Assembly (NCBI GenBank): GCA_950022295.1
Contig: OX465596.1
Span: 4,092,001-4,156,000, forward strand
DNA length: 64,000 bases
Source of the DNA: Bromus sterilis
Lineage: Eukaryota; Streptophyta; Magnoliopsida; Poales; Poaceae
Reading direction: 5' to 3'
Positions 34,804 to 45,856 of this stretch are shown here, one piece after another. Under the pieces are notes generated by a model that saw nothing but the letters and a program-made list of their open reading frames with translations, was not told where the DNA came from and did not search any database. The position numbers and the translations under genes were made by a program. Every line of letters begins with the position of its first letter. Positions within the stretch are counted from its first letter, which is position 1.

Positions 34804-37305
34804 TCACCTTGCTGACACCGGCACTGGGGACAGAGGGGATGAAGCGTCGCAAATGTCATCTCTGCTAGTTGTCTCAGAACCGGCAGCGGTTTCAGCCTCC
34901 ATTGCACTTTCCAAGATCTTCACGACCTGTGACATGGCCGGTCGCTTGGTGCACTCGCGCTGCAAGCACCACACCGCAAGCTTGATGACTTCCATCATCT
35001 CCGTACCATGTAACTCAACGTCGTCACTCTGATTCTCCACTATATCCAGTACTTGCCCAACCTTGATTTTCTCTTGCAGTAGGTTAATCAGATTGGTGCT
35101 CCCGTCAGGTTTGGAATCATCCAGTATCTTCCTCCGGCTCACGATTTCCAGCACAACAACACCAAAGCTGTAGATATCGGCCTTTTCAGTAATCGTTGAT
35201 GTCAGCCACTCCGGTGCTAAGTAGCCCCTTGTTCCTCTAACTTTGGTCATGACATGGCTTTGATCCCTATCAATGAGCTTTGCTAAGCCAAAATCGGATA
35301 TCTTTGCATTAAATTTGTCATCAAGGAGGATATTCCCAGGCTTGATGTCGAGGTGAACAATCTTCTGTCGGCATTCTTCATGAAGGTAGGCTAAGCCCTT
35401 GGCAACGTCGAGGATAATCCTGTATCGACATGCCCAACTGAGTGAATCACTTTGGTTTTTTCTGAAGATCCATTTGTCCAGGGAACCATTGCTCATATGC
35501 TCATAAACGAGGAGCCTGTGCAATTTGTCGGAGCAGTAACCTATCAATCTAACAAGATTTATATGATGAATGCTGCCAATCGTGATGACTTCAGCCATGA
35601 ATTCTTCCTTGCCATGTCCAATATCTTGCAAGCATTTTACGGCAATTTTGACACCTGCAAGTTTTCCCTCATATACTGGACCAAATCCTCCTTGCCCAAG
35701 CTTTGTGCTGAAGTTATTTGTTGCTTCTTTCAGCTGTTTATAGGAGAAGCGTGTCGGCATCCCAGGAATCCCCTTAAATGGATCGTCCTCTTGCATCCTC
35801 TTTGCTATTGCTCTTCTGATGAAGAAAAGGAGCACACAGATGAGTACTACTAGAACAGGAACACCAACATGGTAAGCAGTTGTATTCAAGCCTTTGCTCG
35901 TTGGCGGTGGAGGTAACATCTGCACTTTGATGTATGCAGACAAGTTATATCCGATGGTTCCAGCTTCGTAATGCATAAGAGAAAAAATCTTTGGCATCAG
36001 ATAACAAGAACCATAAGAGTCATTTTGATGTCGGAAGAAGACAGCTTTGCATGAACAGGCCTTCAAGCATTCACCCTTGCAACTCTCTTCATCAGTAGTC
36101 CAGTCATATGCAAAATTGAAATATGTGACATCTGGGAGAGGCAAAAGCTGTTGATGCTGGATCCAATCACAAGACAATGGTGTTGCCAGGGAGCATCCCA
36201 GACTAGGTTGCCGATCATCCAACTGGCGGAAATGCAGTGTGTCTCCGGCTGGGCAACTGCATTGTCCCTCTGAACAAATCCCATACTCTCCACACACTGT
36301 TGGATATGCACATTCCTCTGGATCCACATGCAGAACATCAGCCAAAGACTTCCATGAGAGGCCGTCCCAGCCATAAACACGAAGGTGCCCGTCATCCTCG
36401 AGACTCATGAGCTGAGCTGAAGTTGGCCATGGCAGCGATATATCAAACAACTTGATGCGCCGTCTGTTGCTTAAGCTGACAAATGCTGAGAGGCTACCTC
36501 GTAAGAAGGAAACGTAGGCCGTGCCATTCTTTGCTTCATCAGAGGATATGTTCATCTTTGAGCCAACAACTGCATCGGTAACATTGAATCTCTTCTGATA
36601 GTAGGATTGTGGAGCATCTGCGTCGACGAAAGCATACAGGCCATGGTCAAGCACGGTGAGGTAGAACTGACCTTGAGTCAAGTTTGAGGGAGCTGAAGTA
36701 AGCCTCTTCCCTTGCCTCAGCGACTGCCCGATAAGCAGCGTATCAGTGGGGTGCTCAAATGATTCCCACACCGTCTTCCCCATCACATCGAAGAGGATCA
36801 GGTTCCCGGTATCAGCAAGGTTCATGCCGACAACGGGGCTGCGCAATGTGTTTGTGGACCAGACCAGCGAACCATCAGAGTCCCGGAGTATGAGGTCGCC
36901 ATCCTTGGTGAACTGGACCGATCCGTTCTCCTTCACCGGATGGTGCCCGTTGGCCATCCACACGACCCTCGGTGCGGAAGTGGAGTTGGCCGGGGTGGTG
37001 GCGCCGGTACCGCCGATGGACACGGAGAAGACCGCGAAGAGGAAAGCGTCGCAGGGAGCGGCGGTGCAGACGAAGCCGCAGGCGAAGGATGGGCCATAGC
37101 CGGCGGGGTTTTGCCTGACGAGGATGGCTCTGATCATCGAGCCGTCGGCGTATGTCGCGTTGTAGGGGATGTTGGCGGCGTTGTTGGTCCAGTGGGAAGG
37201 GAGGTTGGCGATGGGGCTCGGGTAATCGATGGACCATGCTTGGGAGGAGGAGGGAATAGATAGTGCAGAGAGGAGGAACAGCAGCATGATTTCGGCCCAG
37301 GACAT
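34804..37305 (-). CDS. G-type lectin S-receptor-like Ser/Thr kinase, non-RD, intronless
   Basis: One uninterrupted exon encodes 833 aa from the ATG at 37305. An upstream in-frame ATG at 37425 would add 40 residues without signal character, whereas the chosen start gives MSWAEIMLLFLLSALSIPSS, a signal peptide. Order of domains: bulb-type lectin (about 30-190) with VVWMANG and GNLILFD; EGF-like Cys cluster (332-354); PAN/apple-like region (375-460); one transmembrane helix (about 479-497); kinase domain (about 531-800). Kinase motifs are GQGGFGPV (537-544), Lys557, HLDIKPGN (catalytic loop from 651), DFG (671-673) and APE (697-699). The catalytic loop has HLD instead of HRD, so it is a non-RD kinase. 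This is common in pattern-recognition receptors and in the SD2-5/LRK10-like groups. The likely role is surface perception, ligand unknown. It looks intact. Confidence 0.92.
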   Translation of the reverse strand: MSWAEIMLLFLLSALSIPSSSQAWSIDYPSPIANLPSHWTNNAANIPYNATYADGSMIRAILVRQNPAGYGPSFACGFVCTAAPCDAFLFAVFSVSIGGTGATTPANSTSAPRVVWMANGHHPVKENGSVQFTKDGDLILRDSDGSLVWSTNTLRSPVVGMNLADTGNLILFDVMGKTVWESFEHPTDTLLIGQSLRQGKRLTSAPSNLTQGQFYLTVLDHGLYAFVDADAPQSYYQKRFNVTDAVVGSKMNISSDEAKNGTAYVSFLRGSLSAFVSLSNRRRIKLFDISLPWPTSAQLMSLEDDGHLRVYGWDGLSWKSLADVLHVDPEECAYPTVCGEYGICSEGQCSCPAGDTLHFRQLDDRQPSLGCSLATPLSCDWIQHQQLLPLPDVTYFNFAYDWTTDEESCKGECLKACSCKAVFFRHQNDSYGSCYLMPKIFSLMHYEAGTIGYNLSAYIKVQMLPPPPTSKGLNTTAYHVGVPVLVVLICVLLFFIRRAIAKRMQEDDPFKGIPGMPTRFSYKQLKEATNNFSTKLGQGGFGPVYEGKLAGVKIAVKCLQDIGHGKEEFMAEVITIGSIHHINLVRLIGYCSDKLHRLLVYEHMSNGSLDKWIFRKNQSDSLSWACRYRIILDVAKGLAYLHEECRQKIVHLDIKPGNILLDDKFNAKISDFGLAKLIDRDQSHVMTKVRGTRGYLAPEWLTSTITEKADIYSFGVVVLEIVSRRKILDDSKPDGSTNLINLLQEKIKVGQVLDIVENQSDDVELHGTEMMEVIKLAVWCLQRECTKRPAMSQVVKILESAMEAETAAGSETTSRDDICDASSPLSPVPVSAR

Positions 37306-39317
37306 GGCTGAATTGCGAGTGTTCTTGAGTGTGAGGTTTGCAGATTGTGTGTGATCTTTTGGTTTGAGCTGCGGTGCAAAGATTGTAGAGGTAACCTCGG
37401 AGGAGTTTAGCGATTGCACGATCATGGGTTTGGATTTTAAAAAATTGAAGGTAGGAAGTGGATAAAATTAATTAATGGATGACAGGAGGCTTAGTGGTGC
37501 TCAACGAACTCCTGTTGGCCGACACCACGAGTGGGTCGCACGTAGAGGGTACCAGCAGTGCCGTCGACCGACGTTTTTTTGGTATTAAAGTAAGACACTG
37601 TGTTGACATTAGTATTTTTTTGGCTTGCACGATAACTTCATGAAAATGATCTTAATTTTAGGTAAAGAACCTTCCCAAAATTGTCTTAATAGGCCAGCCG
37701 GCAAAAGTGAATGTGCGAATACTAATGTGCCAAAGCCAAGGCAAATTTAGGTCTCACTGGGCTAGGCCTCACTTATATGCAAGCCTTATCTGAGCCCACT
37801 TCCGCAACAAGCCTGCATGCAGGCCGAATAACGACACCACGCAAGCGGCCCACGACCCACTTCAGTTACTAAAAAAAATGTTTACCTAAAAAAGAATAAA
37901 AAAGTGTGCATTGACTTTTCTTCTTGTACTCATAGCAGCCGGGTCAACGGAGCATGGTAGATTGTTACTCTACGATTATTTTGTTATAATCTACTAATTC
38001 AGCATAGTATGGGCCAATGAATTAGTGATTATTATGATGGGACATCCTTACTCACTTGGTTAAGATTATATTAAGCGCACCATAACCTAGAAGATTTGTG
38101 TGAATCGACTCCGAGCTCTGAGGTTAAGATAGGGATGATGCTGCGAGCGGTGGTGAGCTGCGACATCACTCGCAAGGCCGAGCCAAGACCTTGTTGGATA
38201 CGAGAACGATGTTTTGAGGGACAACGATCCACGACGTCGTAACCAGATTGATGTGTGCCATTGTGTTATTGAGGGCGCACTGGCTCGTCGGAGATATTTG
38301 ATGGCCAAAGAGATTTAAAGGGATGGCCGGAATTACCGCAGCACAAAGCTGGGCAACGATGAGGGGTGACCGGAATGACACTACATCGGTTCTAGCTAAT
38401 GCTCAATCATACTGCATCATTGAAACGTTACGCCCCTTACTTTTCATAGTTTCCTACCAGCTAACACTTCTAGTTAGCCAACTTTGCTATTAGGATCGAT
38501 CAAACATATATCATATATGGACGATAAATATGATCGATCGATAGATTGATGCTAGCTTTTATCTTGCAATGGTCACGCCTACACTCACGTCACGTACGTA
38601 CGGCAGAAGTTGGTCACTGCAAACGAGACCGCTGCATGATACTTTAAACTAGCTAGTGCACACTGCACACTGATGATAGTAAGTGTTCACTGGCAACATG
38701 AGGAGTAGGTCGATCCCCTTTGCACCAGTTCCGACCAACCTGATGAGTGTTAGTAGCTAGATTAAAAATAGTGTGTGGGTGTTGAGAGCTAGCTAGCTTA
38801 GCCCTTAATTCCCCCTGCCGGTGTCCCACTGAACCTAACACTTGCCCGTCATGTTCCACTTACTCAGAGAGATATGCTATTAGTGTGATGTGCTACCTTG
38901 TATAAACCCTTCTGTTGCAACCAGAGAGATTATCTAGCTCACGGACGATTGGAATTTAGAACCACTTCTCAAGTAGCTAGATGAATGAGTAGTAGTTTAT
39001 TAGTGCATGTGCACGGTTGCTTGTGCTGGTTTCACTTCACCTCTTGGCTGCAAGCTTTTAGTCTCTTCCTTTTGACCACCTACGTAGCTAGAAAGCATCG
39101 ATCGTTCTCGATCGGCTTCCATCATCTGTTTAGTTGGTACGACTAGAGAGAGAGAGAGCATCGTACGTGTCACTCCATGCTCCTCAGCATGCAGAGTTTG
39201 GTAGGATGTCTCTCCATCTCCATGCATGCATACGTATGCATGGATCCAATTCCAACATAAATAAAATCACGGCAGAGATTCTCTGCCCGATTTCATTCAG
39301 TATAGCCATTCAAGACC
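37306..39317. other. Upstream region of the kinase gene and spacer
   Basis: The first few hundred bases are the promoter side of the - strand kinase gene. I see no strong TATA motif close to 37,305. The rest is AT-rich spacer with short ORFs of no recognisable content. CA/TG-rich words such as CATGCATGCATACGTATGCATGG at about 39,220 are palindromic but are common in grass DNA. Confidence 0.45.
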
Positions 39318-39793
39318 ACAGTTTTTAGTTTCACAGTCGTGTCTGCATTGAATATCAAAAGACGAAATCGGCGGGGAAAAAAACGCCCAGATCGATGAAT
39401 GTGAACATATGTGCTGTGATCGAGTTCAAAGTCAAGAACGTTAACAGACTCGATGTTGTTGTTTATACCGTTATGCAATCAGAAACCAAGTGTACACAAC
39501 ACATTTTCGTGACACTTCCTCCCAGCCATGCCATCACTTTTTAGGACACGTAAAATAACAGTTGACCACGTTATATGTGCCCATATTTTAGTTTCATGGT
39601 TGTGCGTGCATGCATGAATATGGAAAGACAAAGTCAACAATAAAACTCCCAAACAATGAATGTGAGCATGTGCTTCGAGATCAAAGTCGACAATAATGGA
39701 CACTCGATGTTCTTGATTTTCTTTAACAACTCGTGATGTTGTTTATATATTATGCAATCAGCAACCAAGTGTACAACACATTTTTGTGACACT
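39318..39793 (+). repeat. Diverged tandem duplication, about 275-bp spacing
   Basis: 39318-39512 and 39585-39793 match in order. Both contain TTTAGTTTCA, GAAT(A)T..AAAGAC, GATGAATGTGA or AATGAATGTGAGCAT, CTCGATGTT, GTTGTTTATA, TATGCAATCAG, AACCAAGTGTAC and ACACATTTT(C/T)GTGACACT. Substitutions and small gaps separate the copies. Confidence 0.75.
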
Positions 39794-40897
39794 GACTCAG
39801 TCATGCCTCTGAAGTATCAATTTTTTTTTCAAACATGATGGAGGCATAAACCTCACCGATTGTTATATTACTCGAATGAGCTTGGTGGTCATACATCGTA
39901 TTATCATGAAAATAAAACAAACCTATGGACAGGAAAAAAAATACACGGGGGAAGGAGGCATGAACAAGATAAGGCCATCTAGTCGGGGTTGAAAAGGAAG
40001 AACTAGGTTGCAAGGAGAATCTCCTTGCGATCAGGATCATATTTGTGACACGAAAGTGCAATCTCGCCAGCCCTCGAGAGGACCTCACTGGCAACGGAGG
40101 ATCTTGGCGATGAAGACCACGTCGTTTCAAGCTTTCCACACCTCCCACGGAATGATGTAGAGGCAGTCTCTCTAAACAACATCGGAGACCAGGAACTCTC
40201 ATTATTGATGACACACACATGCAACATTGTCTCTTGCTCTCGGGCGAACATACAATGACTAGGCTTTCTTCATACTCCCGTTGGCGTATAGTTGTCGTTT
40301 CACCACATCCCCAGTGGCCTTGGGGCCATGGACGCGCACGGCCCCTGGCCCTCGCATGTAGGATGGGTCTTGCTCCACCTTTTTAGATTTATGTATCTAT
40401 ATAGGATTTGTGTCTTGCTTAGGGCTATGATTCTTTGAAGGCGAAATAATATCCTTTCCACATAACCCCTCTCCTGTGTTGGTGATGAAGGTTTTTTCCT
40501 GATGGATCCACTTGGATCCGACAATTTCTGCAGGTGCAGTGGGCGCCTGGGTGCCGGTTCGAAGAGTTAGTGATAGCGCTTCGGTTGTTGATATGAAGAT
40601 TAGTTGTTGCTTGGATGACGATGATAACTGGATGATTGGCTTTCGTTATCTGTCTTCGAAGGGGGCAATATCCGGGGGAAGTGTTTGAATTCCACAATCG
40701 ACAATCTTCTGTGATTCCGACCTCGACTTTGATTTTGGGGTGCTGATATGTTAGGGTTGAAGTGTTGATGACTTCCCGTCCACCACAGAAAAGGTTTGAT
40801 CGGCTCCGACAGGGAGTGGCGGATGATGAAATCCTTAGGACCTCTCTTGTAAATTCTACCTTTTGCAAGGGTGTTTCTGTAACGCTTTAATCTTAAT
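39794..40897. other. Unclassified, probably repetitive spacer
   Basis: This moderately GC-balanced stretch lies between the tandem duplication and a MITE. ORFs are short and on both strands. Its tail (40,500-40,880) has the look of an old retroelement UTR, but no domain, terminal repeat or poly-A tail proves it. Confidence 0.3.
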
Positions 40898-40987
40898 ATC
40901 GATCCAAATTAATTGACATACGCTTAGTACAATTTTGTATTAAAAATATACTAAGTGTGCGTCAATTAATATGGATCGGAGGGAGTA
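40898..40987. mobile_element. Stowaway MITE, left end eroded
   Basis: The two arms are complementary: GATCCAAATTAATTGACA...CTTAGTAC on the left and CTAAGTGTGCGTCAATTAAT plus ATGGATCGGAGGGAGTA on the right. The right arm has the canonical GGAGGGAG end. The left arm has lost the CTCCCTCC part. It lies about 0.4 kb upstream of the first BAHD gene. Confidence 0.8.
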
Positions 40988-41282
40988 TCACTATTCAGCA
41001 AGTTCATCAATAGTACTCTTTTTTTAGGGGATACGTAGTCTGTATGTGTGCTCGAGCATGGGAGACCAATCATTCTATTACAAAAATGTCAATGTTGCTA
41101 ACCGCACGGTTTCTAGTTAAAATATAAGTCGGTTCTTCTTCTTCTTCTTCTAAATCGCCTGATTTCTCGTTGAACACGAGTCCATTTTCTTAAACTCAAC
41201 ATTCATTATGCCTGACATGACATGTGTGGCATCCCTGCATAATGGAGCCTCTCCTTAATTAGCACTATGCACCTTAGCCTCC

Positions 41283-41290
41283 TATAAATA
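41283..41290 (+). promoter_or_regulatory. TATA box of BAHD gene 1
   Basis: TATAAATA lies 95 bases before the ATG at 41378. This gives a leader of roughly 60 nt, including CACACACACTCACTC and an A-rich context before the start. Confidence 0.7.
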
Positions 41291-41377
41291 ATCCACCCGT
41301 TCACCCATCGATCACACACACTCACTCTAACGAAGCACACAGCTCCCACCTCGCAAGCTCAAGGAAAGTAAGTAACC

Positions 41378-43080
41378 ATGGTGCACTATCACGAGAGCGA
41401 GACCACCGCCAAGTGCCACGGCCGCGGCGGCGACGAGGTGGCCGTGACGCTCACGTCGACCGTGGCGCCGGCGCTGCCTCTGCAGGAGCACCGCCTTCCG
41501 CTCTCCAACCTCGACCTCATCCTTCCACCCATCGACGTCAGCGTCTTCTTCTGCTACTCCGCCGCCGGTAGCCTCCCCGCGTCGACCCTCAAGGCGGCGC
41601 TGGCCAAGGTGCTGGTGGCGTACTACCCGCTGGCCGGGGAGGTGGTGGCCAACGCGGCCGGGGAGCCGGAGCTGCTGTGCAGCGGCCGCGGCGTCGACTT
41701 CACGGAGGCGGCCGCCGACGGCGTGGAGCTGCGGGAGCTGCGCCTCGGCCTGCCGGACGAGAGCGTCGAGCAGCTGGTGCCCAAGAAGAAGTCCGGGGTC
41801 ATGAGCGTGCAGGTTCGGATCATTACCATACCTGTATTCATTGCATGAAAGAATTTGTTTATGTCAACTTTGCAACTGTTTTATTCAACAATACATGGAC
41901 CAAATAAAATCCATGTGCTGGTCAACTGCTTCCTACCTCCAACTGCATGCATCTTGCTTTACCTACTCGCCATGCCAACAATTATTTTACATCTATATTT
42001 CGATACAGAGAAAGCATTTTACATGTACACGTTTGTACGTACGAGTTGAAGCATTTCACGTGTACCAGCTCAATTAGTTACATATTTATATATATTTCAC
42101 CTCAAGGTACGTACCACTCATGCATGCAGGTGACCAAGTTCAAGTGCGGCGGCGCCGTCGTCGGGTGCACCTTCGACCACCGTGTCTGTGACGCCTACTC
42201 CTTCAACATGTTCCTCGTCGCATGGGCCGCCGCAGCCCGGGGCACCTCCATCCCGCTACCCCCATCCTTCAACCGCTCTTTCCTCGCGCCGAGCAGCCCG
42301 CCTCCGTCGTGCACTGCGGGCACCCTCGCCGACCGCCTCTTCGTCCCCGTCAGCCTCGTGCCCTCCCCGCGAGCCACGACGGCACCGCCCACCACTTTCA
42401 ACCGCATCTACCATGTGTCCGCCGCCGACGTGGCCGCACTGCAGGCCTCGGCGGGGCCGGGGCGCACCAAGCTCCAGGCGTTCACGGCCCACCTGTGGCA
42501 GCTCTACTCCAGGGCGGCGACGCCCGGGCAGCACTCGTGCTGCATGGGAGTGGTCGTCGACGGGCGCGGCCGCATGTGCCCCGACGGCGCCATGAGGCCC
42601 TACTTTGGCAACGTGCTGACCATCCCGTACGGCGTGATCGACGCCACCGAGCTGCGTGGCATGGCGCTCACGGATGTGGCGGAGGACGTGCACCGGTGGG
42701 TGGCGGAGGCGGCGACTGGCGAGCACTTCCAGGAGCTGGTGGACTGGGTGGAGGCGTTGCGGCCCGAGCTGACGCTGGCGAGGGCTTACATAGGAGGCGG
42801 CGGCGACGAGGAGGGCGGCGACGGCGCGGTGGCGTCGTGTGTGGTGTCGTCGGGGCTGAGACTCCCGTTCAGCGAGGTGGACTTCGGGTGGGGCCGGCCG
42901 GCGTTTGCGTCGTACCACTTCCCGTGGCCCGGGGGCGCCGGGTACGTGATGCCGATGCCGAGCGCGCGCGGCGGCGGGGACTGGGTGGTGTACGTCCACG
43001 CCGCACCGGAGGTGGTGAAGGTGATGGAGGAGGAGCCAACGGTGTTCAGGGCACCGGAGAGCCGCCACATATTCGGGTGA
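41378..43080 (+). CDS. BAHD acyltransferase, 2 exons (paralogue 1)
   Basis: Exons are 41378-41812 and 42130-43080, joined in phase 0 at GTGCAG|GTTCGG ... GCATGCAG|GTGACC: 1386 nt, 461 aa. BAHD enzymes transfer acyl groups from acyl-CoA to alcohols or amines in the cytosol. The catalytic HxxxD is HRVCD (162-166), and the structural DFGWG motif is intact at 396-400. The N-terminal block LPLSNLDLILPP and the YYPLAGE segment are family features. The protein has no signal peptide, as expected. The 317-bp intron sits between the YYPLAGE domain and HxxxD, the usual position. The GC-rich coding frame produces long spurious ORFs on both strands. Acyl donor and acceptor are unknown; a hydroxycinnamoyl-type substrate is a guess. 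The closest relative in the window is the gene at 57,622. Confidence 0.93.
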
Positions 43081-45426
43081 TGCATGCATGCCTGAAGGAA
43101 GACAAGTTGCCATGCCACTTGTGCAATTTAGATGTTTGGGGTTGGGATTTCCGTTGGCCATTATATACAGTATGTGGCGGGAATGATGTATCACTTGCAA
43201 TGTATACTTCTGTAGAAATGTAAGGTCCGGAGTAAATTGCCAAAAACTACCATAATTCTGTCGATAAATGCCAAAAACCGTTGATTTCTTAATAATACTA
43301 GTAAATTTGTACGTGCAACGCACGTGTAATCACACGAAAAAACGTCCCTATCAATAATATATTTAAATATGATGAGCAAAAGAATTAAATGCGATTAACA
43401 AAAAAATAAAAAATAGGACAATATTATGCTTCTATCTCTATTGTATATCTAAAAGGATGTAAAGACTCATATGTTATCCATCGGTGTTCCATTTACCAAG
43501 TTCTGTTGATCTTCACTTCGTCCTTTCCTCCTCCCTCCGCTTCTTCATAATTTTTTTCTTCTCATTTTTGTTTTTCCCGCAGATTATTATTGAAAACCAC
43601 ATAAATCTTATGGTTTATCAAATGAAAACATGTCTTCTTAGGTAAGTCGATAAGTTTTAGTTTTTTAAGAAAGTATTATTTAAAAAAATCTCAATTCAAT
43701 TGATAGCTTGAATATATTTTTATTTAATCATGGCAATTGCATATAAAATATATGTGGCCCCCTTTGTAACGCATGTGCAATTATCTAATGCAATAATATA
43801 TAAGAATCAATTGAGAGGTCTACTAATGTTGACAAAAAAATGTGAGGCTTGCACTCAAATTGTAGGTGAGCTTATTTATCAACCGGGGGACGTGTTGATA
43901 TCATGTACTCAGGTTGATATCATTTCCTAAGTAGAAAAAATATATATATATATATATATATCAAAACTTGGTAATGAAGCAGTGTCTATGTCGGTCTAAG
44001 AATTTGAGGCCCCGGTGCAGAAAGAAATTATGCTAGACCTTGACTATTAATTCACATGATTCACACTTGTCATGACATATATCGGCCAAGATGACATCAC
44101 TCTATTATCTTCAATTGTGTACGCTGCTGAATAGTCGATCACATGCCATACATCTTGGCAAGTACTTCATCTTGCACATTTGCGCGATATGAACATTGAA
44201 TATAAAATGGGTCCCAAAATTTTATAAATTCTTACACCATCTGTTTCATATTATAAGGTGCATTAAATTGTCAGGGAATTATATTCCAAAATTTGATCCT
44301 TGATGGATTCTTTCCATTTAAAATTTATTGTAAAAAGGCGTCATGAATGGAACGATCTCCATGGTTCAATTCGTCCTTAATCTTTACCGTGACAAAATTT
44401 TTGAAAATAAATGTTGAATGCGTAGGGAGTTGGGCAGGAAAAATACTTTCCGTGTGAGATAAAAAGCAATGATATGCATGCAATAAAAGATAATCAATGC
44501 AAGGAACATAATGGAGCAAAGAATCGCGTGCATGTAGGAAAGAAATTAGTGCATGCGTGCCACATAATTAGCGCAAGATCAATGATATTAGAGACTCCAT
44601 TATTGTAATGGCAGTGGTGGGTAATTCGTAGCAATTTTTAAATTTTCTAAATATATGAAAAATGTTTTTAGTATGAATTTAGTATTTTTAAGTAGATGAA
44701 TAACATTTTTAAGTGGTTGATCAACATGTTTTACATAGATGATCAACATTTTTTACATAGAAATTGTATATTTTTCTATATAATTTTTAAACATATGATC
44801 AACATTTTCTTCATATATGGTTTAACAATTTTTAATACATGCTTAGTAATTTGAAATACATAATCAACATTTTTCATAAATATTTGCATATGTTTTATAA
44901 ATTTTTTGTATATATGATAAACAAAGTCCATAGACATTTTTTTCAAATGCTGGATTAGATAACATAATGAATTGTTTCATACATAATGTATTTTTTTGTA
45001 TACGTGCGAAACATTTTCTATAAGCATTTAATATTCTTAAAATACTTGATTAACATTTTATTTTTTATGTAAATTATACCTATTATATTTGTTAATATTA
45101 TTTTAAAGTATAATAGAAGTGAAACAAAAAACGAAAAAACAAAACAAACAACGTGAAATAAACAAAAAATGAGCTTGTGGCCTCCCGCACACTTGGGCCG
45201 GCCCATCGTGGCAATGTGCCTATAAAACGTGGCGAGCTGTAGCTTCTTAGGTGCTTCTCGGGCTGCTTTTTTTTCCTGTGCGTTAAAAAAACAAAAAAAC
45301 TGGACAAACAATTAAGTGAAGTCGTTTTTTTTTGACGAATTTGTGAGAAAATCATAGTACATGTGACATAACTATGTCACATGTACATAAGCCTTAGACA
45401 GACCCTACTACTTAATGTTGATCAGC
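43081..45426. other. AT-rich spacer with old element remnants
   Basis: No gene. A (TA)n microsatellite lies at 43941-43961. From about 44,630 to 45,260 the DNA is built of AACATTTTT/TGATCAACAT-type words, followed by GGGCCGGCCCATCGTGG. This arrangement resembles the inverted element copies at 50.1 and 61.3 kb and is probably a related but more diverged element. No terminal repeats could be fixed. Confidence 0.45.
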
Positions 45427-45477
45427 TACTATAAAGTGTGTGTTTTCGCAAATAAAAAAAGGGGTACTATAAAGTGT
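45427..45477 (+). mobile_element. Ultra-short A-rich insertion with 13-bp target duplication
   Basis: TACTATAAAGTGT at 45427-45439 is repeated exactly at 45465-45477. The 25 bases between are GTGTTTTCGCAAATAAAAAA plus AGGGG. It has the same architecture as the inserts at 1206 and 57415: TTTTCGC or CCCGC before an A-rich run. Confidence 0.55.
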
Positions 45478-45856
45478 TATTTATTTAGTTTGTCAAAAAC
45501 AACATTTTCGCTCAATTTCCACCCTAACACTTCTTAAGTAATGTTTATCTACATGGCAGAATCAGAAGCAGATGACTAGGTGTATGATTGAAAACACTAA
45601 TAATGATCAAAAGAACTGATCATCAAGAAGTATAGCGAGTACTCTGCACCTCATTATTGTTCTCTCAGCAATGGTCCGTGTTTCAAATGATACAGCCAAT
45701 GGACATCGTCAGAAGAAGGAACAACATGGGATAGAAGTGCCAATCGCATACAACAATGTCTCTCCAACACATGTACCACGCGGCTGTACAGCAAACAAGA
45801 TCCGACAGTGATATGACCAGTAGGCATCCCGGAGAGCATCTGAACGACGCAGATAA

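Noticed and set aside
42222..43323. Long ORFs in other frames over BAHD gene 1 (333 aa on +, 355 aa on -)
   Set aside because: They are Arg/Gly/His-rich by-products of the GC-rich third codon position of the real acyltransferase frame and have no domain content.
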